A stretch of DNA of 64,000 nucleotides. It comes from Bog-756 sp050014755. GTDB taxonomy: Bacteria > Actinomycetota > Acidimicrobiia > Acidimicrobiales > RAAP-2. The notes under the pieces are model-generated. The model saw only the letters and a program-made list of their open reading frames with translations. It was not told the origin of the DNA and ran no database searches. Made by a program: the position numbers and the translations under genes. This document shows positions 1 to 8,479 of this stretch, in pieces; the first letter of the stretch is position 1, and each line of letters starts with the position of its first letter. The stretch covers positions 4,563 through 68,562 of the forward strand of contig JBEKCS010000011.1 in assembly GCA_050014755.1 (NCBI GenBank), read 5' to 3'.

Positions 1-1
1 G

Positions 2-424
2 ACGGCGGACGACCTGGTCGCCGCGGTCCGCGCCATCGGGGGGACCGCCGACCCGCTGATGCGCCAGCGCCTGGCCGCGCTGTGGGCCGAGGGGGAGATC
101 CTCCGGCTGTTGCGGCTGCGGACGGTCTCGGCGGCGGTGGCCGGCGTCCCCCCCGGCCCCGAGGCCTCGGTGCGCAAGGCGCTCGCCGACGAGCACGGAC
201 AGAACATCATGGCGCTGGCCCGCGATCTGGCCGGCGCGGCCGGGATGCTGTCGGACGGTGGGCCGACGCCGGGAGCCCCGCAGGACGCGGCGTGGCCGGA
301 CGCCATGTGGTCCTACGGGTTCCTCTTCGCCCCGGCCCTGACCATCGGAGGGGGGACCTCGGAGGTCCAGCGCAACATCGTGGCGGAGCGGACCCTGGGG
401 CTGCCCCACGACCCCCAGGTGTGA
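2..424 (+). CDS. acyl-CoA dehydrogenase, C-terminal part (cut by window edge)
   Basis: The reading frame is open from the first bases of the window, so only the last ~140 residues are present. They match the C-terminal four-helix domain of acyl-CoA dehydrogenases, including the near-terminal GGGTSEVQRNIVAERTLGLP segment, which in the family contacts FAD across the dimer and closes the fold. These enzymes oxidise acyl-CoA thioesters to 2-enoyl-CoA and pass electrons to ETF. The substrate cannot be judged because the catalytic base and acyl pocket lie partly upstream. The gene ends only 10 bp before the convergent riboflavin synthase gene. Confidence 0.85.
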   Translation, partial: TADDLVAAVRAIGGTADPLMRQRLAALWAEGEILRLLRLRTVSAAVAGVPPGPEASVRKALADEHGQNIMALARDLAGAAGMLSDGGPTPGAPQDAAWPDAMWSYGFLFAPALTIGGGTSEVQRNIVAERTLGLPHDPQV

Positions 425-434
425 GCCGGCGAAC

Positions 435-911
435 TCAGCCGATCAGCGGACCCGCGTCCTCGTAGCCCTGGCGAACCCCGCGGCCGGCGTTGCGGGTGAG
501 CTGCTCGGGCTCGTAGAGCATCCAGTAGGCGTTCCGGGCGTGCTTGCGGGCCCGATTGACGCAGACGACTGCCAGTTTGGCCGGATCGTCCTCCTCGGTC
601 TCGTGGACGAACACCTCGAGGATGTGGGTGGAGGTCATCAGCTGGGCCAGCATGATCCCCTGGGACGCCTCGTGGGCGCAGACCTGGTCGATCTCGGCCC
701 TACCGGGCATGCCGAGGGCGACAACGATCCGGCAGTCCTCCTGCTCGATCAGGCGCTTGCACGCCACCCCGAGATCCTTGAAGCCGGGAACGGTGCGCCG
801 GAGGACCTCGAAGGTGGTGCCGAATCCGGGGCAGCCCTCCAGTTCGTCGAGCGCCTCCGCCCCCATGTCGTAGCGGGCGAACATGGTGTCGACGACCCCG
901 ATCCGATCCAT
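435..911 (-). CDS. ribC: archaeal-type riboflavin synthase (RibC family)
   Basis: The 158-residue protein should dismutate two molecules of 6,7-dimethyl-8-ribityllumazine to riboflavin in the cytosol. It aligns along its whole length with archaeal riboflavin synthase, a paralogue of lumazine synthase, and not with the bacterial RibE type made of two duplicated barrels. Diagnostic blocks recalled from methanogen RibC are all present: IGVVDTMFARYDM at the N-terminus, TVPGFKDLGVACK, VALGMPGRAEIDQVCAHEAS, a following MLAQLMTSTHILEVFVHE stretch and a terminal GRGVRQGYEDAGP. The gene stands alone, converging on the acyl-CoA dehydrogenase and divergent from bioA, with no other riboflavin gene nearby. 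The archaeal form is uncommon in bacteria, which suggests an old transfer. Confidence 0.9.
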   Translation of the reverse strand: MDRIGVVDTMFARYDMGAEALDELEGCPGFGTTFEVLRRTVPGFKDLGVACKRLIEQEDCRIVVALGMPGRAEIDQVCAHEASQGIMLAQLMTSTHILEVFVHETEEDDPAKLAVVCVNRARKHARNAYWMLYEPEQLTRNAGRGVRQGYEDAGPLIG

Positions 912-1009
912 CGGCCCACTCTACCGGCCACCCTCCGTGGCGGTTCCACGAGCAGGATGGCCCGGTGCGGTTCGCCGGGCCTCCCCCCGGTGGGCAAGAC
1001 TCGTACCCG

Positions 1010-2341
1010 ATGAGTGCCGATACCCCTGCCGTGGACGCCGTCGACCCGTGGGTGGCCCGGGATGCGGCCGTGGTGTGGCACGGGTTCACCCAGATGGCCG
1101 CCTATCCCGGGAACACGCCGATCACCGTGGAGCGGGCCGAGGGGCGCGAGCTCATCGACGTCCACGGCAACCGCTACTTCGACGCCATCTCCTCGCTGTG
1201 GGTGACCACCCTCGGCCACCGGGTGCCCGAGCTCGACGCCGCGGTCGTCGACCAGCTGGGCCGGGTGGCCCACGCCACCCTCCTCGGAAACGGCAGCCGG
1301 GCCGTGGTCGAGTTCGCCGAGGCCCTGGCCCAGGTGGTCCCGGTGGACGGGCCGCACATCGCGTTCGCGTCCGACGGCGCTGTCGCCGTCGAGCAGGCCC
1401 TCAAGATCGCCTTCCAGTACTGGGTCAACCGGTCGGAGCCGGGACACACCGGGTTCCTGGCCCTGGGCGATGCGTACCACGGCGACACCGTCGGGGCCCT
1501 GTCCGTCGGGGACGGCGGGTTCGGCACCACCGTGTTCGACCCGCTGCGGTTTCCCGTGGTGCGCACGCCGGGTTACGCCACCGCCGACTGGGCGTCCAAG
1601 GCGGTGGCGGCCATCGAGGCCCATGCCGACGCGCTGGCCGCCATGATCATCGAGCCCCTGGTGCAGGGCGCCTCGGGCATCCTGGTGGCCGATCCCGCCG
1701 ATGTGGCCCTGGTCGGGCGGGCCTGCCGGGAGCACGGGGTCCTGCTGATCTGCGACGAGGTGGCGACCGGGTTCGGGCGCACGGGGCGCCTCTTCGCCTC
1801 GGAGTGGGCCGGTCCCGACTTCCGTCCCGACATCATGTGCCTGGGCAAGGGGATCAGCGGCGGCTACCTGCCCCTGTCGGCCACCGTGGCCTCGACGCGG
1901 GTGTTCGAGGCGTTCGACGGCGAGGACCTCGGGGCGACGACCTTCTACCATGGCCACTCCTACGGGGGGAACGCCCTGGCCTGCGCAGTGGCCCTCCGCC
2001 ACCTGCGGCTGTTGGAGGAGTGGGACGTCCTGGACCACGTGGTCACCGTCTCCCGCCATCTGGAGGAACGCCTGGCCGGGTCGATCTCCGGACTCGACGG
2101 GGTGGCCGCCGTGCGCCAGCGGGGGCTCATGGCCGGTGTCGAGCTGGCTCCGCCCGCTGGGGCGACGCGGTGGGGACGGCGGGTCTGCGCCTCGGCCGTC
2201 CGACGGGGGGTGCTGCTGCGTCCCCTCGGCGACGTGGTCGTCATCATGCCCCCGCTGACCAGTACGGCCGACGAGCTGGACCGGGTGGTCGACGTACTGG
2301 TCGAGTGCATCGGCGAGGTGTGGTCCGAGGACGCGCCGTGA
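1010..2341 (+). CDS. bioA: adenosylmethionine-8-amino-7-oxononanoate aminotransferase
   Basis: BioA transfers an amino group from S-adenosylmethionine to 8-amino-7-oxononanoate (KAPA), giving 7,8-diaminopelargonate. It is a PLP enzyme of class III. The sequence shows the family motif W-x-x-FTQM near the N-terminus, GDAYHGDTVGALSVG, the cofactor Asp region LLICDEVATGFGRTG, and the PLP lysine in CLGKGISGGY (about K280). Length of 443 residues is normal. The ATG at 1010 begins just before a conserved-looking N-terminus; an in-frame GTG at 965 would add 15 unremarkable residues. It is the first gene of bioA-bioF-bioD, and its TGA overlaps the GTG of bioF by 4 bp, so translation is probably coupled. 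Confidence 0.93.
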   Translation: MSADTPAVDAVDPWVARDAAVVWHGFTQMAAYPGNTPITVERAEGRELIDVHGNRYFDAISSLWVTTLGHRVPELDAAVVDQLGRVAHATLLGNGSRAVVEFAEALAQVVPVDGPHIAFASDGAVAVEQALKIAFQYWVNRSEPGHTGFLALGDAYHGDTVGALSVGDGGFGTTVFDPLRFPVVRTPGYATADWASKAVAAIEAHADALAAMIIEPLVQGASGILVADPADVALVGRACREHGVLLICDEVATGFGRTGRLFASEWAGPDFRPDIMCLGKGISGGYLPLSATVASTRVFEAFDGEDLGATTFYHGHSYGGNALACAVALRHLRLLEEWDVLDHVVTVSRHLEERLAGSISGLDGVAAVRQRGLMAGVELAPPAGATRWGRRVCASAVRRGVLLRPLGDVVVIMPPLTSTADELDRVVDVLVECIGEVWSEDAP

Positions 2342-3528
2342 CCGACCGGGGCGCGACGGCGTGGGAGTCGTGGGTCGACGACGCGTGCGCCGAGGTGGCG
2401 TCGGCCGGCCGGTGGCGGACCCCGCGGATGTTCGACGCACGGGGCCACGACGGGTTGCTCGGCCCTGACCCCGCGTCGGCCCGGTCCGTGGTCTCCTTCG
2501 CCTCCAACGACTATCTGGGACTGGCCACCCACCCGACCGTGGTCGCCGCGGCCCACGACGCACTCGACCGGTGGGGAGCCGGATCGGGGGCGTCCCGCCT
2601 GGTGACCGGGTCCCGCCCGGTCCACCACGACCTCGAGGAGGCCCTGGCCGAGTGGAAGGGCGCCGAGGCGGCGGTCGTGCTCCCGACCGGATTCGCGGCC
2701 AACCTGTCGGTGCTGTCGGTGTTCGCGTCGGCCGGAGTGGTCGTCCACTCCGACGAGCTCAACCACGCGTCGATCATCGACGGGTGCCGTCTGGCCCGGG
2801 CAGAGGTCAGGATCTACCCGCACGGCGACCTCGGTCAGCTGGACGCCTCCCTGGCTTCGGAGCCGGGACGGTCGATGGTGGTGTCGGACACCGTGTTCTC
2901 CATGGACGGGGACGCCGCTGATCTCGACGGTCTGGTCGAGGTGGCCGGGCGCCACGGGGCGTTGCTCGTCCTCGACGAGGCCCACGCCGTCCTCGGGCCC
3001 GACCTCGGCCGCGCCCCAGGGGTCGACGTGCTGCGGGTGGGGACGCTGTCCAAGACGCTCGGGTCCCTCGGCGGGTTCGTGGCCGGTCCCCGCCGGTTCG
3101 TCGACCTCCTGGTCAACCGGGCCCGCCCCTACATCTTCACGACCGCCCCGACCCCGCCCGACGCCGGTGCGGCACTGGCCGCGCTCGGCGTCCTCCGGTC
3201 GCCCGAGGGTGCCGCCCTGCGCGTTCGGCTCGGCCGCCTGGTGGATCAGGTCGCCGACGGGATCGGGGCCCATGCCCACCCGTCGCCGATCCTCCCGGTG
3301 GTGATCGGGTCCGAGGACGACGCCGTGGCCGCGTCGGCGGCGCTGCTCGACCAGGGTCTGTGGGTCCCGGCCATCCGCCCCCCGACCGTGCCCACGGGAA
3401 CGTCGAGGTTGCGGGTCACGCTCTCGGCCACCCACACCGACGAACAGGTGGGCCGGCTGGTGGCGGCTCTCTCCGGCCTTCCCGGTGCCGCGTCCCGACC
3501 CGGCCGGGGCGTGGGCAGTGCGGCCTGA
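2338..3528 (+). CDS. bioF: 8-amino-7-oxononanoate synthase
   Basis: BioF is a PLP-dependent alpha-oxoamine synthase that condenses pimeloyl-thioester with alanine to KAPA, the first committed step of biotin ring assembly. The 396-residue product has the family landmarks SFASNDYLGLATHP, GSGASRLVTGS, the VLDEAHAVLG aspartate region and the PLP lysine in TLSKTLGSLGGF (about K239). The GTG start is fixed by the 4-bp GTGA overlap with the bioA stop. The end overlaps the start of bioD. The order A-F-D places the three pimeloyl-to-dethiobiotin enzymes in one transcript. It is one of two alpha-oxoamine synthases in the window; the other, at 39028-40329, is clearly different. Confidence 0.93.
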   Translation: MTDRGATAWESWVDDACAEVASAGRWRTPRMFDARGHDGLLGPDPASARSVVSFASNDYLGLATHPTVVAAAHDALDRWGAGSGASRLVTGSRPVHHDLEEALAEWKGAEAAVVLPTGFAANLSVLSVFASAGVVVHSDELNHASIIDGCRLARAEVRIYPHGDLGQLDASLASEPGRSMVVSDTVFSMDGDAADLDGLVEVAGRHGALLVLDEAHAVLGPDLGRAPGVDVLRVGTLSKTLGSLGGFVAGPRRFVDLLVNRARPYIFTTAPTPPDAGAALAALGVLRSPEGAALRVRLGRLVDQVADGIGAHAHPSPILPVVIGSEDDAVAASAALLDQGLWVPAIRPPTVPTGTSRLRVTLSATHTDEQVGRLVAALSGLPGAASRPGRGVGSAA

Positions 3529-4198
3529 ACGGGTGGTGCTGGTGTGTGGGACGGGGACCGAAGTGGGCAAGACCTGGGTAGCCGCCCGCCTGCTGGCCGA
3601 GCTGCGCAGCCGTGGCCTCGCGGTGGCCGCCCGCAAGCCGGCCCAGTCGTTCGACATCGACACCGAAGGGGCCCGGCTCGGTGGCGCCACCGACGCCGAG
3701 GTGCTGGGTGCCGCTACCGGTGAGCCTCCGGGGGAGGTCTGTCACCCGTCGCGCTCGTATCATCGGGCCATGGCCCCGCCGATGGCCGCCGCGGTTCTGG
3801 GCCTGCCACCGTTCAGTGTCGCCGACCTGGTGGGTGAGCTGTCCTGGCCGACCGACGGGGCCGACGTGGGCCTGGTCGAGACGGCCGGAGGGGTGCGCTC
3901 CCCCCAGGCCGACGACGGTGACGTGTGCGACATGATCGGTGCTGTCCGGCCCGACATGGTCGTCCTGGTGGCGGATGCCGGACTGGGGACCATCAACAAC
4001 ATCCGGCTGTCGATGGGCGCGCTGGCCACGGCGCCCGGTGAATCCGTTGTTCCTGTCGTGGTCGTCCTGAACCGGTACGACGGGCACCACGAGATCCACC
4101 GTCGCAACCTCGCGTGGCTGGCCGACCGTGACGGCTACCGGATCGTGACACTGCCCGGTGGGGAGCCTGTGCTGGCCGATCTGGTCGCCGGCGTCTGA
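3518..4198 (+). CDS. bioD: dethiobiotin synthetase
   Basis: BioD closes the ureido ring of dethiobiotin from 7,8-diaminopelargonate, CO2 and ATP. The N-terminal P-loop CGTGTEVGKTWVAA is the BioD signature, and the segment VGLVETAGGVRSP corresponds to the second nucleotide/substrate loop. Length (about 226 residues) fits the family. I chose the GTG at 3518, which places the P-loop about ten residues in and overlaps bioF by 11 bp; an upstream GTG at 3485 is possible. Last gene of the bioAFD unit, followed by a hairpin at 4200-4240 and a convergent gene. Confidence 0.9.
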   Translation: MRPERVVLVCGTGTEVGKTWVAARLLAELRSRGLAVAARKPAQSFDIDTEGARLGGATDAEVLGAATGEPPGEVCHPSRSYHRAMAPPMAAAVLGLPPFSVADLVGELSWPTDGADVGLVETAGGVRSPQADDGDVCDMIGAVRPDMVVLVADAGLGTINNIRLSMGALATAPGESVVPVVVVLNRYDGHHEIHRRNLAWLADRDGYRIVTLPGGEPVLADLVAGV

Positions 4199-4199
4199 A

Positions 4200-4240
4200 C
4201 CGCCTCCGGCGTGTCTCCCGGTGCCCCGGCCGGAAGGCGG
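4200..4240. terminator. bidirectional hairpin between bioD and the SCO6745-like gene
   Basis: Imperfect inverted repeat CCGCCTCCGGC / GCCGGAAGGCGG with one bulged base, placed between two convergent genes immediately after the bioD stop. There is no clear T-run, which is common in high-GC actinobacteria. Confidence 0.5.
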
Positions 4241-4251
4241 GTGCGACCGAC

Positions 4252-5127
4252 TCAGCCGCCCATGCCGGACTCCGCCACCACCTGGCGCGACCAGGGACGG
4301 GCCAGTCCACGGAGGGTGTCGCACCCCTCCTCGCCGATGGCCTCGTAGGGCACGACCGACAGCCGGTCGGTGGCCTCCTCGATGGCCTGTCGCACCCTGG
4401 CACCCTCGTCGCTGAGTACCAGGTGCTCGGCCGTCCCGGTGGGCCGGACCCAGCTTCGTTCGCGGAGCCGTTCGGCGGCGGAGGCCCACTCCTCCTCGGA
4501 CCAGCCACGGGTGGCGCGCAGGAAGTTGACCGGGAGGTCCCCGGTGGCCTCGTGCATCACCAGTGCCTCGAGGCCGTCGAGACCGTGCTCGACGAGCAGG
4601 GCGATGTGGCCGTCGCCCCGGAACTCGCGGAGCAGCCCCTGCGCGTGCCACAGCACCTCGAGCGGCTCCTCGGGCCAGTCGAGTCCGGCGTGGCCGGCGA
4701 ACAGCGGTCGGCCCTCGGTGTGCTCGCCGGCTCGCAGGGCGGCCTGTCGGGCCAGTCCGGCCGCGGACGCCAGCCCGGGTGCCCCGGCGGCGTCGCCGAG
4801 CATCCGGCGCAGGGCCGACCCGGCGGCTGAGGTACGGGCCGCGATCACCGCCGCAGGGGTCGTGGTCTCCCAGACGCCTGCCATCGATCGGTACACGAGC
4901 GACGGCCGGAAGTTGTAGAAGGTGGCGACGACCGTCGCGGCCGACACCGCGCCCATCGGCGCCGAGCGTGAAGCGAAGTAGCCGGACTGCCCCACCAGGC
5001 CGAGTGCGCGGTAGGACGCATCGGCCTCGGGAGCGAAGTAGACCATGCTGTGGAGGGGCTCGAGGGTCCGCCAGGTCTTCCTGGCGGTGATCGGCGAGAC
5101 GGGGGACGGGGACGGGGCGGGGGCCAT
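4252..5127 (-). CDS. SCO6745-family helical protein of unknown function
   Basis: The 291-residue protein resembles the SCO6745 family of actinobacteria, recognised by its N-terminal segment (LEPLHSMVYFAPEADASYRA), then YFASRSAPMGAVSAATVVATFYNF and WHAQGLLREFRGDGHIALL. The C-terminal part looks like a winged-helix domain (LSDEGARVRQAIEEATDRLS). Function is not established; it may bind a ligand or DNA. The frame stays open upstream to 5463 but that extension is low-complexity Pro/Arg sequence, so the ATG at 5127 is preferred. It is divergent from the NfeD/SPFH pair. Confidence 0.75.
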   Translation of the reverse strand: MAPAPSPSPVSPITARKTWRTLEPLHSMVYFAPEADASYRALGLVGQSGYFASRSAPMGAVSAATVVATFYNFRPSLVYRSMAGVWETTTPAAVIAARTSAAGSALRRMLGDAAGAPGLASAAGLARQAALRAGEHTEGRPLFAGHAGLDWPEEPLEVLWHAQGLLREFRGDGHIALLVEHGLDGLEALVMHEATGDLPVNFLRATRGWSEEEWASAAERLRERSWVRPTGTAEHLVLSDEGARVRQAIEEATDRLSVVPYEAIGEEGCDTLRGLARPWSRQVVAESGMGG

Positions 5128-5326
5128 GAGCCACGGTATCCCCAACGGTCGGTCGCGTTGACGGTTGCCGGGTGATGGGGGATGCGGGCACGGGCACCGG
5201 GCGATAGGCACCGGGAAGCAGTCCCGTATAGTGCAGTGTTGTGGTCGTGAGGCTGGCGTTCTCGACAGGTGCAGGCCCGTCGGTTCGTCGGCCAGGTGAC
5301 CGGAGAGCAGGAAGCAGGAGTCGGCG

Positions 5327-5539
5327 ATGTTGAATGGTGTCCCGGGCATGGTGGGCGAGACCGCGATCGTCACCAAGGAGCTGTCGGCCACCCACTCACC
5401 CGGGTCGGTCCTGGCCCGGGGCGAGGAGTGGTTCGCCCGGCCGATGTTCCCGGGGACGGTCATCCCTGCGGGGACGACCGTGGTGGTGGCCGATGTCGAG
5501 CGGGGGCTGCTCGTCTGCTACCCGGCCGACGACTCCTGA
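5327..5539 (+). CDS. small NfeD C-terminal (OB-fold) domain protein
   Basis: A 70-residue protein resembling the soluble OB-fold domain found at the C-terminus of NfeD: VGETAIVTKEL, an alternating central GEEWFARP strand, and IPAGTTVVVADVERGLLVC. It has no transmembrane segment, protease domain or signal peptide, so it is only the minimal NfeD module. The start has a good ribosome site (AGGAG eight bases upstream). It sits directly upstream of an SPFH protein, the classic partner of NfeD, which supports a role in membrane microdomain assembly. The pairing is established for the families; the action of this short form is inference. Confidence 0.7.
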   Translation: MLNGVPGMVGETAIVTKELSATHSPGSVLARGEEWFARPMFPGTVIPAGTTVVVADVERGLLVCYPADDS

Positions 5540-5657
5540 GCGTCAGGGTCTGCGGCTGATCAGGACGGGCGTCTGAGCCCATGGCGGGGTGGCAGTCCGA
5601 CCGACGCCACCAACGGACGGCCTCCGGTGCCTAAGGTGTCACCAGGAGGTGGTCACC

Positions 5658-6647
5658 ATGATCATCGGTTCAGTCGGTACGGACGTCGGCGTGGCGGTGG
5701 TGGGGGTCGTCGTGTTCGCCATCGTCGTCATGTTCGCCAAATCGTCCCTCAAGGTCGTGCAGCAGGGTTGCGTGGGCGTGGTCAAGCGGTTCGGCGAGTT
5801 CAAGACCATCAAGCAACCGGGGCTCCACGTGCTCATGCCCATGGCCGACCGGATGGACAAGGTGGACATTCGGGAATTCCCCCGCACCGGCGACCAGCAG
5901 GCGGTGATCACCAAGGACAACGTGTCGCTGTGGGTGAGCGCGACCATCTTCTGCCAGGTGACCGATGTGAAGCTCGCCCTCTTCGAGGTCAACGACTTCG
6001 GACTGGCCATCGACCAGATGGCCCGCACCGCACTGCGTGCCGTGTTCGGGGAGCTCACCCTCGACGAATCGTTGTCGGAGCGCGAGACGATCAACTCCAA
6101 GATGCAGGATCACATGGCCGAAGCCACCCTCAAGTGGGGCGTCCGCCTCAACCGGATCGAGATCCTGGACATCACTCCGCCGACCAACGTCCTCCAGGCC
6201 ATGTCCGAACAGAAGGAGGCCGAGCAGCACAAGCGGGCGGCGATCCTCAAGTCCGAAGGCGAGCAGCAGGCGGCCATCAACGGTGCCCAGGGCCGCAAGC
6301 AGGCCAACGTGCTCGAGGCCGAGGGTCAGAAGCAGGCGTCGATCCTGGCCGCCGAGGCGCAGAAGCAGGTCCTCGAGCTGCGGGCCGACGGTGAGAAGCG
6401 GGCGGCCCAGCTGCGTGGCGAGGGCGAGGCGGCGGCGCTCAACGCCATCGACATGGTGGGCATCAAGCCGAACACCCTGGCTGTCATGCAACTGCGGGCG
6501 CTCCAGGCGGTGGCCACCTCGCCCAACGCCAAGGTCGTGGTCCCCTACGAGGCAGCCGGCCTGGTGGGAGCGGCCTCGGTGCTGGTGGATGCCATGAAGA
6601 CTGCCGGGGCGACACCGGACGCCGCGTCGGGGGCCGCTCCGAATTAG
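5658..6647 (+). CDS. SPFH/band 7 (stomatin/flotillin-like) membrane protein
   Basis: The 329-residue protein has one N-terminal membrane segment (about residues 5-27: VGTDVGVAVVGVVVFAIVV) followed by a band 7 domain (GCVGVVKRFGEFKTIKQPG, then TKDNVSLWVSATIFCQVTD). A long Ala/Glu/Lys/Gln coiled coil follows with heptad-like EAEGQKQ and EAQKQVLEL repeats. Such proteins oligomerise on the inner face of the membrane and organise microdomains or scaffold proteases. The ATG at 5658 is preceded by AGGAGGT; an in-frame extension to 5589 is unlikely. It lies 118 bp after the NfeD-like gene and ends before a GC-rich hairpin. Confidence 0.9.
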   Translation: MIIGSVGTDVGVAVVGVVVFAIVVMFAKSSLKVVQQGCVGVVKRFGEFKTIKQPGLHVLMPMADRMDKVDIREFPRTGDQQAVITKDNVSLWVSATIFCQVTDVKLALFEVNDFGLAIDQMARTALRAVFGELTLDESLSERETINSKMQDHMAEATLKWGVRLNRIEILDITPPTNVLQAMSEQKEAEQHKRAAILKSEGEQQAAINGAQGRKQANVLEAEGQKQASILAAEAQKQVLELRADGEKRAAQLRGEGEAAALNAIDMVGIKPNTLAVMQLRALQAVATSPNAKVVVPYEAAGLVGAASVLVDAMKTAGATPDAASGAAPN

Positions 6648-6658
6648 GTCCCGCCAGC

Positions 6659-6676
6659 CCGCGGCCGTGGCCGCGG
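6659..6676. terminator. GC-rich hairpin after the SPFH gene
   Basis: Perfect 8-bp inverted repeat CCGCGGCC-GT-GGCCGCGG between the convergent SPFH and ABC-F genes. A second weaker repeat (GGACGG ... CCGTCC) lies further on, near 6700. Both may end transcription in either direction. No T-run is visible. Confidence 0.4.
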
Positions 6677-6759
6677 CCCGCCGTCTACGGGCGTCGGGTA
6701 CCGGACGGTCGGCCGGTCCGATGGCCGTCCGATGCGAATCCGGCGCCGGGCGCTTCCCG

Positions 6760-8358
6760 CTACTTCATCTCCACCATGTCGAGGTAGTCGTCGCGCCAGT
6801 GGGTGAAGACCTCGTCGGGTAGCTTCAGGGCGTGGGTCGGTTCCATGGCCTCGACGAAGGCGCGGTCGTGGCTGACCACGATGATGGTGCCGGGCCAGTT
6901 GGCGAGCATGGTGCCCACCGCCTCGATGGACGAGGGATCCAGGTTGTTGGTCGGCTCGTCGAGCAGCAGCACGTTGGCCTGCCCGGCGGCCAACATGGCC
7001 AGGCCGAGCTTGGCCCGCTCGCCGCCGGACAGGGTCTTGGGCATCTGGTAGGCGACGTCGCCGACCAGGCCGAACGAACCGAGCAGCGCCCGTCGCTCCG
7101 TCTCCTTGGTCAGGATCCGATCGTCGATGTTGTCGAGGACGCTGACATCGAGGTCCACCTGCTCGTGTTCCTGGGCGAAGTAGCCGAGGGCGACATTGGG
7201 CCCGGGTTCGACGGTGCCGTCGGTCGGTTCCTGCACGCCGGCCAGGCAGCGCAGCAGGCTGGACTTTCCGGCACCGTTCTTGCCGATCACCACCACACGG
7301 TCCCCCCGGCGGCAGTGGAAGTCGACGTCGGTGAGCACCGTGTTGGTGTCGTAGCGGACGCACAGATGGCTGACCCGCAGCGGCACCTCGCCGGACCGGG
7401 CAGGGGTCGGGAGCTTGAACGAACTCTTCCTCTCGCGCTTGTGCACCTCGGTCTTGCCCGACTCGAGTCGTTCGACCCGCTTGTCGAGCGACTTGGCGAT
7501 CCGCGCCCTTCGGTTGGTGCTGCCCCGCATCGAGTCGGCCAGCTTCGACAACCGCTCGATCTCCCGGCCCTCCAGTTGGGCCGAGCGCTCGCGTTGGGAC
7601 TGGTCCGCTTCGAGCTGCACCAGATACGACGAATAGGTGCCCTTGAATTCGGCGAGCCGGGCGTCGGAGAGGTGGAGCACCTTGTTGATCGACCGGTCGA
7701 GCAGCTTGAGGTCGTGGGAGACCACCAGGATCGCCCCGGGGAAGGTCTCGAGCTCGTCCATGAGCCACTTCTTGGCCGGGCGGTCCAGGTGGTTGGTGGG
7801 CTCGTCGAGGATCATGGTGTCCGGGCCCTGGAAGAGGATCCGGATGAGGTCGACCCGGCGGCGCTGTCCGCCGGACAGGCTCTCGATGTCCTCGAAGAGA
7901 AGCTCCTGGCGGAGGCCGAGCCCGTCGGCCAGGCGGGCCATCGTCGATTCCGCCTCGTAGCCGCCGTTCTCCCGGAACTGCTCCTCCAGGTCGGAGAAGA
8001 GGGCGATGTTCTCCGTCGAAGGGTCCTTGGCCATCTGGGTCCGGGCCTTGCCCAGCGCGTCGTCGAGGATGTCGAGACCCCGTCCCGACAGCACGTGGGA
8101 GAAACCGTTCGGCTCGAGGCCCAGCCCGTGGGGCTCGGGTACCTGGGGGAGGTAGCCGTAGGTGCCACGGATGGCGGCACTGCCGGTGGACCGCACGTTG
8201 CGCCCGGGCTCCTGGATGACCACCGAGATGAACGTCGACTTGCCGGTGCCGTTGCGCCCGACCAGGCCGACCTTCTCCCCGGCGCCGACGACGAACGAGG
8301 CGTCGCGGAGCAGGGTGCGGTCACCGATCTCGATGGTGAGGGAGGATCCGACGATCAT
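6760..8358 (-). CDS. ABC-F family ATP-binding protein
   Basis: This 532-residue soluble protein has two ABC ATPase domains and no membrane domain, as in ABC-F translation factors that bind the ribosomal E site. Domain 1 has Walker A GRNGTGKST, signature LSGGQRRRVDL and Walker B TMILDEPTNHLD. Domain 2 has GKNGAGKSS, LSGGERAKLGL and VLLLDEPTNNLD. Between them is the charged linker (residues ~240-320, RSAQLEGREIERLSKLADS) that reaches towards the peptidyl-transferase centre in the family. It could be a housekeeping factor or an antibiotic-resistance type; sequence alone does not decide. It is transcribed alone, with 121 bp to the Dus gene upstream. Confidence 0.9.
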   Translation of the reverse strand: MIVGSSLTIEIGDRTLLRDASFVVGAGEKVGLVGRNGTGKSTFISVVIQEPGRNVRSTGSAAIRGTYGYLPQVPEPHGLGLEPNGFSHVLSGRGLDILDDALGKARTQMAKDPSTENIALFSDLEEQFRENGGYEAESTMARLADGLGLRQELLFEDIESLSGGQRRRVDLIRILFQGPDTMILDEPTNHLDRPAKKWLMDELETFPGAILVVSHDLKLLDRSINKVLHLSDARLAEFKGTYSSYLVQLEADQSQRERSAQLEGREIERLSKLADSMRGSTNRRARIAKSLDKRVERLESGKTEVHKRERKSSFKLPTPARSGEVPLRVSHLCVRYDTNTVLTDVDFHCRRGDRVVVIGKNGAGKSSLLRCLAGVQEPTDGTVEPGPNVALGYFAQEHEQVDLDVSVLDNIDDRILTKETERRALLGSFGLVGDVAYQMPKTLSGGERAKLGLAMLAAGQANVLLLDEPTNNLDPSSIEAVGTMLANWPGTIIVVSHDRAFVEAMEPTHALKLPDEVFTHWRDDYLDMVEMK

Positions 8359-8479
8359 GGGAGGGGGGAGGGGTGGCCGCTCAGGACCGGGGGATTCCCG
8401 GAACCGCGCCGGATGCTTGCGGCGGGGTCAACGGTCACAGTCTCCCACACCTGCGACACCCGCCGGTGGGCGGAGGTGG

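Noticed and set aside
749..2563. Long open frames on the minus strand opposite bioA/bioF and similar ones elsewhere
   Set aside because: They are rich in Arg, Pro and Gly, match no family and are explained by high GC coding bias of the real genes on the other strand.
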